From: Gordonibacter massiliensis (ex Traore et al. 2017) | GTDB taxonomy: Bacteria > Actinomycetota > Coriobacteriia > Coriobacteriales > Eggerthellaceae | Assembly: GCA_900170005.1 (NCBI GenBank) | Contig: LT827128.1 | Coordinates: 3,778,168-3,842,167, forward strand | Length of the DNA: 64,000 bases | Direction of reading: 5' to 3' | Shown: piece after piece, positions 50,892 to 58,618 of the stretch | Layout: the number at the start of each line of letters is the position of its first letter | Numbering within the stretch: position 1 is the stretch's first letter | Notes under the pieces: model-generated | The model's input: the letters and a program-made list of their open reading frames with translations, nothing else | Database searches by the model: none | What the model was told of the DNA's origin: nothing | Translations under genes and position numbers: made by a program

Positions 50892-51752
50892 TTACGCTTG
50901 CTGCCGCGTGATGCCCGTCATCTGCAGGGCCTCGCCGAAGAACTGGCCGGAGCCGTTCTTCACGGCGAAGCGCACCTTCTCGGGGTCGGCCACCACGCTG
51001 CCGGCCAGCATGTCCACGCCCCAGTCGAACAGGAAGGGCGACATGACCACGCTGGGGCCCACGAACACGGTGGTGGCGTTCTTCGTCAAATCCAGCAGGC
51101 GCGGGGCCGTTTTGTTGATGATGGTGACGCCGGTGACAAACGCGAAGTCGGTTTTGGGCAGCACGTACTCGCAGGCGGGGTCGGGCGTGTCGAGCGCCTG
51201 CGTGCAGTTGCGCTCCAGCACGGTGAGGTTCGCGTACTCGGCGATGCGGTCGACGTGGGGGAAGTGGCCCACCACCGTCACGTTCCGACGCGGATGCGCC
51301 TCGATGCGCGGGCGGTACAGCTCGAAGGCGTCCATCTTGCGAATGGTGCCGCACGCCAGCTCGACCGGCTCGTCGTACGTCGCGCCCAGCGGGTCCAGCA
51401 GCTCTTTGCGCGCGTAGTAGGCGTTGATGGCCGCCACGCCCAACGTGGCCTCCTCGAAGCACCACGACTTTGCCAGCTGGGCCACCGTGCGCAGCGGCAA
51501 TCCGCGCATATCGAGCGTGTACGCGCGCTTCGCGCCGCCTTTGCACGTGAAGCTCACGCCCATGCCGCAGTCGGCCTCCACGTACGACCAGTGCGTACCC
51601 AGGCAGTAGTCGCGCACCACGATGTCCTCGGGAATGCCCCCTATCAGATGGTTGTAGAACTTCCACGGCGTGTCGTGGTCCTCCGTGCCGGGGAAGCTTA
51701 TGACGTCGTTCTCCGGGTTGTTCGCACAGCAGTCCTTCTCGGGGCATCCCAT
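50892..51752 (-). CDS. DUF364 putative heavy-metal chelation protein
   Basis: The 286-residue cytosolic protein begins with a Cys-rich MGCPEKDCCANNPEND. An N-terminal DUF4213-like half (DYCLGTHWSYVEADCGMGVSF) and a C-terminal DUF364 Rossmann-like half (VTVVGHFPHVDRIAEY, VTIINKTAPRLLDL) follow. The family is structurally linked to metal-chelating or homocysteine-lyase-like folds; its real reaction is unknown. The start ATG 51752 follows an AAGGAGGAA site. It is divergent from a P-loop NTPase gene and near a metal-chelate binding protein, supporting a role in metal or cofactor handling. Confidence 0.8.
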   Translation of the reverse strand: MGCPEKDCCANNPENDVISFPGTEDHDTPWKFYNHLIGGIPEDIVVRDYCLGTHWSYVEADCGMGVSFTCKGGAKRAYTLDMRGLPLRTVAQLAKSWCFEEATLGVAAINAYYARKELLDPLGATYDEPVELACGTIRKMDAFELYRPRIEAHPRRNVTVVGHFPHVDRIAEYANLTVLERNCTQALDTPDPACEYVLPKTDFAFVTGVTIINKTAPRLLDLTKNATTVFVGPSVVMSPFLFDWGVDMLAGSVVADPEKVRFAVKNGSGQFFGEALQMTGITRQQA

Positions 51753-51835
51753 GGCGTTCGTTCCTCCTTGCGTTGCGTCGTCGGTCCGGGCTCTCGTCGT
51801 CGTCCGGTGCGGCGGCAATCTTATACCTGTTGCAC

Positions 51836-51841
51836 TATAAT
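51836..51841 (+). promoter_or_regulatory. TATAAT box in the DUF364/NTPase divergent region
   Basis: A perfect TATAAT lies 37 bp before the NTPase start. A TATAAG on the opposite strand (51826-51821) could serve the DUF364 gene. The 125-bp divergent region may let both be co-regulated. Confidence 0.4.
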
Positions 51842-51877
51842 ACATCGTCAAGGAGAAACGAGGAAGGGGCGCAGACC

Positions 51878-52543
51878 ATGCTGTTCATCTTGACGGGGGA
51901 CGTGCAGACGGGCAAGTCGCGCTGGCTCGAGCGCACGCTGGCGGAGCTGGCGGGCGACGGCGTGGAGGCGCGGGGCGTGGTGGCGCCCGGCGTGTGGCGC
52001 CGCCGCGAGCCGGGGGAGCCTGCGGAGGGCCGGCCCCTCGGGTCGGGGCAGGGCGACTACGAGAAGCTGGGCATCGACAACGTGCTGCTGCCGCAGGGCG
52101 AGCGCCTGTCCTTCGCGCGGCGGCGCGACCTGGCCCAGCGCGAGGGCGCGTTCGATCCCGCCAGCCAGAGCGCGGCGGCTCGGCTCGCTTGGGAGATACC
52201 CGACGAGGCCATCGACCGCGTGAACGCGCACTTCGACGCGCTCGCGCGCCGCATCGCCGCCGGCGAGGGGCGGCCGGGGCTGTTGGTGGTGGACGAGCTG
52301 GGACGGCTGGAGCTGGAGCGCGGCTGCGGGCTCACCTCGGCGGTCGACCTGCTCGACTGCGGCCCGACGGCGGTGTGCCCGCACGCCGTCGTCGTCGTGC
52401 GCGACTGGCTGCGCGAGCGCGCCGAGGCTCGCTTCGCCGCCGCATGGGGAGGTTGCGAGCCCCTTGCGCCCGACGACGCCGCCCGCACCGCGATTCGCTC
52501 CGCATTCGGCCTTGCAACTCTTATTGATAACGAGTACCATTAG
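51878..52543 (+). CDS. P-loop NTPase of the THEP1/DUF265 type
   Basis: The 221-residue protein begins MLFILTGDVQTGKSRWLE, placing Walker A at residues 7-14. Its Walker B is LLVVDELGRLELERG. Together these match the THEP1 nucleoside-triphosphatase family (usually VDEIGxxE). THEP1-like proteins hydrolyse NTPs and are often encoded near cofactor or metal genes. The start ATG follows GAGGAAGGGGC. Its divergent neighbour is the DUF364 protein, and the two may act together, by inference. A rubredoxin-fusion gene follows on the same strand after 67 bp. Confidence 0.75.
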   Translation: MLFILTGDVQTGKSRWLERTLAELAGDGVEARGVVAPGVWRRREPGEPAEGRPLGSGQGDYEKLGIDNVLLPQGERLSFARRRDLAQREGAFDPASQSAAARLAWEIPDEAIDRVNAHFDALARRIAAGEGRPGLLVVDELGRLELERGCGLTSAVDLLDCGPTAVCPHAVVVVRDWLRERAEARFAAAWGGCEPLAPDDAARTAIRSAFGLATLIDNEYH

Positions 52544-52610
52544 CGGCAGAGAGAGCATTTGACCGGGGATTTGCCGGGGCCGCATGCGGCCGGCGGCGGA
52601 AGGGACTGCC

Positions 52611-53276
52611 ATGATCGACAACACCGCGTTCTTCAGCCTGAGCTACGGGCTCTACGTCATCTCGTCGAAAGCGGGGGACAAGGCGGCCGGCTGCATCGCC
52701 AACACGTTCGCCCAGGTGACTTCGACGCCGCTTCAGGCCAGCGTAGCGCTGAACAAGGAGAACGCCACCACGGCCGTCGTCCGCGAGGCCGGCCGCTTCG
52801 AGGCGGCGTGCCTCTCGCAGGAGGCCACCATGGAGCTCATCGGCAACTTCGGTTTCCATTGCAGCAACGACCGCGACAAGTTCTCCGCGTGCTCCGTGGC
52901 CGTGGACGCCGCCGGCATCCCGTACGTGGCCGAGCAGGCGTGCGCCCACTTCTCCGTGCGCGTGGTGCAGGAGGTGGACCTGGGCACGCACGTCCTGTTC
53001 GTGGGCGAGGTGGAGGAGGCCGAGAAGCTGGGCTCCTGCGAGCCGATGACCTACGCGTACTACCATCAGGTGAAGGGCGGCAAGACCCCGCCGAAGGCGT
53101 CCAGCTACCTGCCGGAGCAGCAGCCCGCCGCCACGGCCGGAGACGCGCCCGCGCCGAAGTTCGCCTGGCGTTGCACCGTGTGCGGCCATATGGAGTACGT
53201 CGACGAGCTGCCCGACGACTTCGTCTGCCCCGTGTGCGGCGTTGGGAAGGACATGTTCGAGCGCGTGGAGGTGTAG
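52611..53276 (+). CDS. Flavin reductase-rubredoxin fusion (high-molecular-weight rubredoxin type)
   Basis: This 221-residue protein has an FMN-binding flavin-reductase/flavoredoxin domain (residues about 1-165; [17 protein letters not shown]) and a C-terminal rubredoxin (about 186-221). The rubredoxin has [11 protein letters not shown] and [13 protein letters not shown], giving the four Cys iron ligands. The layout matches Hrb of acetogens, which passes electrons from NADH or ferredoxin to flavodiiron oxygen reductases. With superoxide reductase (23278) it forms an oxygen-defence set. The start ATG 52611 follows GGAAGGGACTGCC. A good terminator follows at 53401. Confidence 0.92.
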   Translation: MIDNTAFFSLSYGLYVISSKAGDKAAGCIANTFAQVTSTPLQASVALNKENATTAVVREAGRFEAACLSQEATMELIGNFGFHCSNDRDKFSACSVAVDAAGIPYVAEQACAHFSVRVVQEVDLGTHVLFVGEVEEAEKLGSCEPMTYAYYHQVKGGKTPPKASSYLPEQQPAATAGDAPAPKFAWRCTVCGHMEYVDELPDDFVCPVCGVGKDMFERVEV

Positions 53277-53400
53277 CGGAGGCTGTCCGGCGCGGCGAAG
53301 GCCCCGTAGTAGGGGAAGGCGTGTCTCTGTGCTGGGGGAGGTCCCGTAGGGGCGGCCTGCTGGCCGCCCGGAGCTACGATTGCCGTCGACCGAGATCATG

Positions 53401-53435
53401 CGGCGAGCGCGCCATGCGCTCGCCGCGTTGTTTTT
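53401..53435 (+). terminator. Intrinsic terminator after the rubredoxin fusion
   Basis: CGGCGAGCGC (53401-53410) pairs perfectly with GCGCTCGCCG (53416-53425), followed by CGTTGTTTTT. A GTAGGGGCGGCC palindrome of the dispersed type lies upstream at 53347-53370. Confidence 0.8.
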
Positions 53436-53463
53436 GCCTTGCAGTCGACCGAGCGGCTTTCTG

Positions 53464-53922
53464 CTACTCCTTATCCAGGCCGTAGAAAAACGTGTTCAGG
53501 ATGTTCTGGGGCGGGTCGTAGAAGAAGCTTCCGTTGTAGTCGTCTATCAGGTCGGATACGGGGGAGTTGTACGCTTCGAACAGGGCGTCGATCACATCGA
53601 CGCCCTGTTCGCGCGCGATGCCCAGAATAAGGCGTTTGTACACCTTGCCGATATCCCAGTGGCTGGGAACCGCGTACTTGGCGGCGGCGACGTTGTCGAA
53701 CGTCCCGTTCCCGATGCCCGCCGCGCGGATGAAGCCGTCTGCCACGTCGTCGATGTTGTCGCTGTGGTACACGTCGGCCAAGTCGTAGATCTTCTCGATT
53801 GCGGGCTTTCCCAGCATGTTCACCACGTCGGCGCGGCGGTTTCTCGTTTTGCGCGCGATGTAGTCGATGAGGCTGCAGGTGAAGAAGAGGTCGTTCTCCT
53901 TGCGATCTTCCCGTCCGATCAT
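53464..53922 (-). CDS. DUF3791-containing protein, partner of the DUF3990 protein
   Basis: The first ~60 of 152 residues (FFTCSLIDYIARKTRNRRADVV...IYDLADVYHSDNIDDVADGF) match the small DUF3791 domain, normally a separate 60-80 residue protein next to DUF3990. The C-terminal ~90 residues form an extra helical region of unknown role. Its ATG lies 1 bp beyond the DUF3990 stop, with GAGGAGG inside the end of that gene, so the two are coupled. By analogy with toxin-antitoxin pairs it may neutralise the DUF3990 enzyme. No experiment is implied. Confidence 0.75.
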   Translation of the reverse strand: MIGREDRKENDLFFTCSLIDYIARKTRNRRADVVNMLGKPAIEKIYDLADVYHSDNIDDVADGFIRAAGIGNGTFDNVAAAKYAVPSHWDIGKVYKRLILGIAREQGVDVIDALFEAYNSPVSDLIDDYNGSFFYDPPQNILNTFFYGLDKE

Positions 53923-53923
53923 G

Positions 53924-54382
53924 CTAGGCCTCCTCCTCTGCGACGAACTCCAGGCAGCGCAGGGCCTTTTCCGAGCAGAAGCTTATCTGGTGCGTTGGGT
54001 ACTTGAACCTGGCCAGCGCCCAGAACTGCTCGCGTGTGATGGAGCCGTCCATGTAGTCGGCGATGAAGTTGTATATCTGGTCGTTCGCCATGGCCCCGAT
54101 GACGATGTCGTGGTCGTGCGGATTGCCGTGGCGGCAGCCGATGATGAAGTCGAGCCACTCCTCGGTCATGTCCTTGAATTCGAGAATATCGAGATCCGTG
54201 TCCATGCGAACGGTGTAAGTGTTTACGACGGGCGTGTCGAACCGGCGTGCCCAACGCTCGGCCTGTTCGCGTATGACGGTGCAGTAGAAGCCGGGACCGA
54301 AGTCCTTCGTGTTGCGCCCCCGTATGATGCGCGGCTGCTCTATGCGCGCGTAGCCGCCGTGATAGACCGTCATTTTGCTCAT
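53924..54382 (-). CDS. DUF3990 protein, ADP-ribosyltransferase-like toxin candidate
   Basis: The 152-residue protein begins MSKMTVYHGGYARIEQP and continues with GRNTKDFGPGFYCTVIREQAERWARRF. This is the DUF3990 pattern, related to ADP-ribosyltransferase folds with an N-terminal VYHGG, a central GFYCT strand and a C-terminal acidic region. It is probably an NAD-using enzyme acting on a cellular target. DUF3990 and DUF3791 genes are commonly adjacent. It is the first gene of the pair. Confidence 0.78.
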   Translation of the reverse strand: MSKMTVYHGGYARIEQPRIIRGRNTKDFGPGFYCTVIREQAERWARRFDTPVVNTYTVRMDTDLDILEFKDMTEEWLDFIIGCRHGNPHDHDIVIGAMANDQIYNFIADYMDGSITREQFWALARFKYPTHQISFCSEKALRCLEFVAEEEA

Positions 54383-54515
54383 GCTGCCTCCGGTGCGTGT
54401 TGCGCGTTTGCCTTCGTCCGTTTCATTATAACGCTATCCCTTGAAGCCTTCTTCGCAGCTTGCCGCAGGTTGGGAACGATCAGGCGACGACGGCGATGCG
54501 CCGCGGCGCTTTCCC

Positions 54516-55460
54516 CTATTTGTCCCAAGCTATGAAGGCCCAGGTGACCACGCGGGGCTCGCGCAGGCGCAGGCGCTTCTGGGGCTGGTCGTCCTGGTCG
54601 GCCTTTCCGGCGTCCGGGTTGTCTTCCAGGTTGCCGTCCAGCCACGTGCGCAGCCGTCCGAGCGCGGCCTCGCGCTCGACCTCCGGCACCATGGTGCCGG
54701 AGGCGCTGTCCACCATGCGGGCGAGCTCCTGGTACGCCTCGTCGAACGAGTCGTACGTGTCGGTGCGCGCGCTGGTGATGTAGGCCACCTCGGGCCTGAT
54801 GCCCCGGTTCGCCAGGATCATGAACGCGTACAGGTAGTCGCGCCCGAGCGAGCGCTGCAGGCCGATGGCGCTCAGGATGCGCTCGTCGGTGCGCGGCGAC
54901 GAGCCGGTGGGCAGCGTGATGCACACGCGGCGGCGCGCCACGGCGTCCAGGCGCATGAGCGAGTCCTCCAAATCGGCCGTGGCGATAGAGCGCGACGCCA
55001 CGCACACGTCCGCCGAGCCGGGCTCCACGCCGTGCGCGGCCCAATCGTCCTCCCAGCTCATGCGCACGGTCTTGACACTGGTCACGCCGTTTCGCGCCAG
55101 CGCCTCGCCCATGCGCTCCAGCATGCCCTGCGAGAAGTCGGCGGCGACCACCTTGTGCCCCCGCTTGCCCAGCGGCAGCGACAGCGCCCCGGTTCCGCAC
55201 CCCATGTCGAACACCGTCTCGCCCGGCTCGATGCCGGCCAGGTCCAGGAAGCGCTGCACGTAGGGGGTGGGGGAGTCCTTCGAGGTGAACGTGGAGGCCC
55301 GCTTGTCCCAGTAAGACGAGTCGTCCGCGCGGCGGCGGGCCTTCTGCAGCTCCTTCCACTCCCCGTTCCAGTCGCGGGTGGTGAGCAGCGGGGTGAAGGC
55401 GGTCGGCGCGTTGTCGGAGGGCGTGCTCGCGGGCGTTTCGGGCGTGGAGTTTTCGATCAT
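54516..55460 (-). CDS. SAM-dependent class I methyltransferase (paralogue 1)
   Basis: The 314-residue protein has motif I VFDMGCGTGALSLPLG, motif II-like VVAADFSQGML and a later VCVASRSIATADL strand. A Ser/Thr/Pro-rich N-terminus of about 25 residues precedes it. The substrate is unknown. A paralogue with the same order of motifs (VFDMGAGSGTLSIPLA, VAVASRSLIADDL) is encoded at 58619-59452 on the same strand. I chose ATG 55460; an in-frame ATG at 55493 would add eleven residues. It is divergent from thyX with about 110 bp between. Confidence 0.82.
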   Translation of the reverse strand: MIENSTPETPASTPSDNAPTAFTPLLTTRDWNGEWKELQKARRRADDSSYWDKRASTFTSKDSPTPYVQRFLDLAGIEPGETVFDMGCGTGALSLPLGKRGHKVVAADFSQGMLERMGEALARNGVTSVKTVRMSWEDDWAAHGVEPGSADVCVASRSIATADLEDSLMRLDAVARRRVCITLPTGSSPRTDERILSAIGLQRSLGRDYLYAFMILANRGIRPEVAYITSARTDTYDSFDEAYQELARMVDSASGTMVPEVEREAALGRLRTWLDGNLEDNPDAGKADQDDQPQKRLRLREPRVVTWAFIAWDK

Positions 55461-55572
55461 GGGGAAGCCTTTCGCATCGCGGGTTGTCGGCATCGGTTAC
55501 TATACTAGCGAAAGAAAACGCCAAGATGCGTGCGAACCGCAAATTTATCCCGAATCGAGGAGCATCCGTCCC

Positions 55573-56253
55573 ATGCACGTCGAATTGCTGTACCACACGC
55601 CCGATCCCGAACGCGCCATCGCCACGGCGGCGCGCCTGTGCTACGCGCCCGTGGGCGCCGCCGAGCTCATGGAAACCATGCCCGAGGAGCGCGTGCGAAG
55701 CGTGCTGTCCACCATCATGGGCAGCGGGCACTTCTCCACGCTGGAGCACGCCAGCTACACGTTCGCCGTGGACGGCGTGTCGCGCGCGCTCACGCACCAG
55801 CTGGTGCGCCACCGCATAGCCAGCTTCAACCAGCAGAGCCAGCGCTACGTGAAGTTCACCGACGGGCTGGCCACGGTGAAGCCCGAGAGCATCGCGGCGG
55901 ATCCGGACGCCGAGGCCGTGTTCGACCAGGCCATCGAGGCCGCCATCGCGGCCTACGAGAAGCTGCTCGCGGCGGGCGTTCCCGCCGAGGATGCGCGCTA
56001 CCTGCTGCCGAACGCCGCCGAGACGAAGATCGTCATCACCATGAACGTGCGCGAGCTGTTGCACTTCTTCCGCTTGCGCTGCTGCAACCGCGCGCAGTGG
56101 GAGATCCGCGAGATGGCGCACCGCATGCTGGATCTGGCCCGCCCCACGGCGCCGTTCATCTTCCTGGACGCCGGCGCGCCCTGCGTGAGCGGGGCCTGTC
56201 CGGAAGGCAAGATGACCTGCGGGAACCCGTACTCGCGCGTGACGAGGGGCTAG
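55573..56253 (+). CDS. thyX: Flavin-dependent thymidylate synthase ThyX
   Basis: ThyX makes dTMP from dUMP with FAD and methylene-tetrahydrofolate. The 226-residue protein carries the ThyX motif as RHRIASFNQQSQRY (from residue 79), with the usual Glu replaced by Gln, and the FAD-site NVRELLHFFRLRCCNRAQWEIR. A C-terminal Cys-rich end (CVSGACPEGKMTCG) is a feature of the clostridial/actinobacterial branch. The start ATG 55573 follows GAGGAGCATCC. The DUF1385 gene starts 2 bp after its stop, so the two are one operon. Confidence 0.96.
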   Translation: MHVELLYHTPDPERAIATAARLCYAPVGAAELMETMPEERVRSVLSTIMGSGHFSTLEHASYTFAVDGVSRALTHQLVRHRIASFNQQSQRYVKFTDGLATVKPESIAADPDAEAVFDQAIEAAIAAYEKLLAAGVPAEDARYLLPNAAETKIVITMNVRELLHFFRLRCCNRAQWEIREMAHRMLDLARPTAPFIFLDAGAPCVSGACPEGKMTCGNPYSRVTRG

Positions 56254-56255
56254 GC

Positions 56256-57878
56256 ATGGGCGAGAACGGGGCGACGACGGAGCACAGGGACGCGGAAAAG
56301 GCCGCGGCCGAGCGGTCCGCGAAGCCGAAGAAGAGCGACCTTTCCCGCGCGTTCTCCGAGGACGGCGCGCGCAAGACGCACGTGGGCGGCCAGGCTCTCA
56401 TCGAGGGCATCATGATGCGCGGCAAGTACAACTGGTCGGTGGCGGTGCGCGAGCCCGCCGGCGACATCTACGTTGAGGAGCACGACCTGGCCAGCGGCCG
56501 CAAGAAGAACGGGTGGCTGCATTGGCCGCTCGTGCGCGGCTGCAGGGCGCTCGTCGAGTCGCTCGTGCTGGGCTTCAAGGCGCTGGAGATCGCGGCGGAG
56601 CACGCGTTCGCGGAAGACGAGGCGACCGACGAGGGCGCCTCCGACGGGGACGGAGCCCCGGCGGCGACGCCGCGCTCCGCTGCTCAGGATCCTTCGTGCG
56701 CTTCGCTCTTTCCTTTAGAAGAAGGCCAAGATGGTGTCAAGAGGGTCGCCGCCGGGGCTCCGTCCCCGTCGGAGGGCCTTCATGGCGGCGAGCCTTCCGA
56801 TGACGCCGCCGCGATCAAGAACGCCGAGGAGGGCGCGGGTGACTCGCTCGCTAATGAGAAGGGGTTCTCCTGGAAGGACGACTTCGGGCGGCCCGAGACG
56901 ATGATCGACGCGTTGGGCGCGCAGGCAAAGCTCGAGGTGGTGTGCGACCCGACCGGGGACGCCTCCGCGGGGGTGGGCTGCTGCCCGCCCGGCGCGGACG
57001 GCGCCGAAACCGACGCTTCGCGCGGCGAGCGCACCGATGGGGCTTCTGCCGGCCACCCCGAGTTCGCCGCGCAACGCGAAGCCGAAGGACCTTCGGCGGC
57101 GGCAGCAGTCGAGCCTGAGCCCGAGAAGAAATCCTTCCTCGACCAAGAGGCGGAGTTCGGCAAGGGCGCCATGGCGGTGTCCATGGTGTTCGGCCTGGTG
57201 TTGGGCGTGGTGCTGTTCATCGTGGCGCCGGCGTTTGTCACGAACCTCGTGGTGGGCGAGTACGACCAGAACACGGTGCTGTGGAACGTCGTGGACGGCC
57301 TTCTGCGCGTGGCGGTGTTCGTGTTCTACCTGTGGCTCATCGGGCGCATGGCCGAGATCAAGCGCATGTTCGGCTACCACGGCGCCGAGCACAAGACCAT
57401 CCACTGCTACGAGCACGGTCTTCCGCTCACGCCCGAGAACGCGCGCAGCTTCCCGCGCCTGCACGTGCGCTGCGGCACGGCGTTCCTCATCATGGTCATG
57501 ATCATCGCCATCCTGGTGTACACCGTCACGCCCATCAACGGCCTGATAGCCGCCTGGGGCGTGCCCGACGGCGCGCCGAAACTGGCGCTGGTCATACTGG
57601 TGCGCATCCTGCTCATGCCCGTGATAGCCGGCATCTCCTACGAGATCACCGTGCGCTGGGCCGGCAGCCACCCCGACAACCCCCTGGTGAAGGTGGTGCT
57701 GTGGCCCGGCATGCAGATGCAGTACCTCACCACGAACGAGCCCGACGACGGCCAGATCGAGTGCGCCATAGCCGCCATGCAGCGCGTGCTGGAGCGCGAG
57801 GAGGCCGAGGCCGCGAAGGCGGCCGGCTCGAACGTCGGCACCGTCGAGGGCGAAGGCGCGGCGTCGGCAGCGGCTTGA
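56256..57878 (+). CDS. DUF1385 (YqhQ-like) membrane protein with a long inserted region
   Basis: DUF1385 proteins have ~300 residues; this one has 540. The family start (KTHVGGQALIEGIMMRGKYNWSVAVR, split across residues 40-65) and the membrane part, with FGYHGAEHKTIHCYEHG and about four membrane segments (about 308-505), are intact. Between them residues ~125-290 are low-complexity and acidic. Of these, residues 128-173 are encoded by a 138-bp perfect palindrome that keeps the frame (56638-56775). The inserted part is probably disordered and cytoplasmic. The function of DUF1385 is unknown. It is coupled to thyX. Confidence 0.82.
   Translation: MGENGATTEHRDAEKAAAERSAKPKKSDLSRAFSEDGARKTHVGGQALIEGIMMRGKYNWSVAVREPAGDIYVEEHDLASGRKKNGWLHWPLVRGCRALVESLVLGFKALEIAAEHAFAEDEATDEGASDGDGAPAATPRSAAQDPSCASLFPLEEGQDGVKRVAAGAPSPSEGLHGGEPSDDAAAIKNAEEGAGDSLANEKGFSWKDDFGRPETMIDALGAQAKLEVVCDPTGDASAGVGCCPPGADGAETDASRGERTDGASAGHPEFAAQREAEGPSAAAAVEPEPEKKSFLDQEAEFGKGAMAVSMVFGLVLGVVLFIVAPAFVTNLVVGEYDQNTVLWNVVDGLLRVAVFVFYLWLIGRMAEIKRMFGYHGAEHKTIHCYEHGLPLTPENARSFPRLHVRCGTAFLIMVMIIAILVYTVTPINGLIAAWGVPDGAPKLALVILVRILLMPVIAGISYEITVRWAGSHPDNPLVKVVLWPGMQMQYLTTNEPDDGQIECAIAAMQRVLEREEAEAAKAAGSNVGTVEGEGAASAAA
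56638..56775. repeat. 138-bp palindromic element inserted in frame in the DUF1385 gene
   Basis: The 31-base arms 56638-56668 and 56745-56775 are exact inverted complements around a 76-bp centre. The centre includes GCTCAGGATCCTTCG and CGCTTCGCTC, words also found in the 62680-62802 intergenic repeat. The total length is divisible by three and no stop is introduced. Confidence 0.75.
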
Positions 57879-57913
57879 TCGACCGGTCCCGAGAGCGCCT
57901 GCCCTTGGGACCG

Positions 57914-58486
57914 TTAGTGCACCGCGCTTATGGTGAGCGGATAGTCATTCAAAAAGGCTTCGGTGAGCGAGAAGATGCGATCCGTGCTCAGGGTGTAATC
58001 CGGTTCGTAACTATAAGGGTTTCGCTCGCCGTCGGGCGGGCACAGGCTTCCTAGGTATTCCTCGAGTTCTTCGGCCTTCGAGCGTATCGCGTTGAAGTCG
58101 CCTTCGGCATACAGTTTCTCAATTTCGAGGTAATAGCTTTTGAACCGGGGCATTGATCGGGGAAACACCTTGATAGCGTTCAGATTGCTTATTTCTCCAT
58201 ATGCCAAATTGCATTCCCTTTCGAGGGATCCCATGCGCTCGTCTTCCAACCGGTCTGTTTTCTCGGCTTCGAGAGAGGCGACGCTCCCCGTCAAAACCTG
58301 CATGTTTGACAGGCTGGCGTTGAGGGAGTGCTGAAACGATTTTTTCGCTCCATCGTGGGTGACGAGCAGTATCGCGTTTGCCGACAAGGATACGATGAGT
58401 ACCGCCGCAACGGCTGCGATGGCCATTTTCCGCTTCTTCGTAGCGCTACCTGCTTCCTTGCTTTCCGTTTGGCGAAACTTGATCAT
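57914..58486 (-). CDS. Membrane-anchored protein of unknown function
   Basis: The 190-residue protein has one N-terminal membrane segment (about 21-43; AIAAVAAVLIVSLSANAILLV) and an extracytoplasmic helical part rich in Glu, Lys and Asn. I recognise no domain. Base composition is lower in GC than its neighbours, hinting at acquired DNA. The ATG 58486 has only a weak ribosome site. It converges with the DUF1385 gene, 35 bp apart. Confidence 0.6.
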   Translation of the reverse strand: MIKFRQTESKEAGSATKKRKMAIAAVAAVLIVSLSANAILLVTHDGAKKSFQHSLNASLSNMQVLTGSVASLEAEKTDRLEDERMGSLERECNLAYGEISNLNAIKVFPRSMPRFKSYYLEIEKLYAEGDFNAIRSKAEELEEYLGSLCPPDGERNPYSYEPDYTLSTDRIFSLTEAFLNDYPLTISAVH

Positions 58487-58618
58487 GCATCGAGATGAGC
58501 CAACTGGGGAAGCGATTCGTGCCGCTTGCCAAGGTATTATACTCGGCGAAAAGACGCTCGTCGTCGTGTTGCAAGTGCAAGGGTGCTGCTAGATGCATGA
58601 CGAGGTGCTGGCTACGGT

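Noticed and set aside
58487-58618. Short plus-strand frame between the anchored protein and methyltransferase 2
   Set aside because: No ribosome site and no conserved pattern; the frame is Ser/Arg/Cys-rich as expected of antisense to a high-GC gene.
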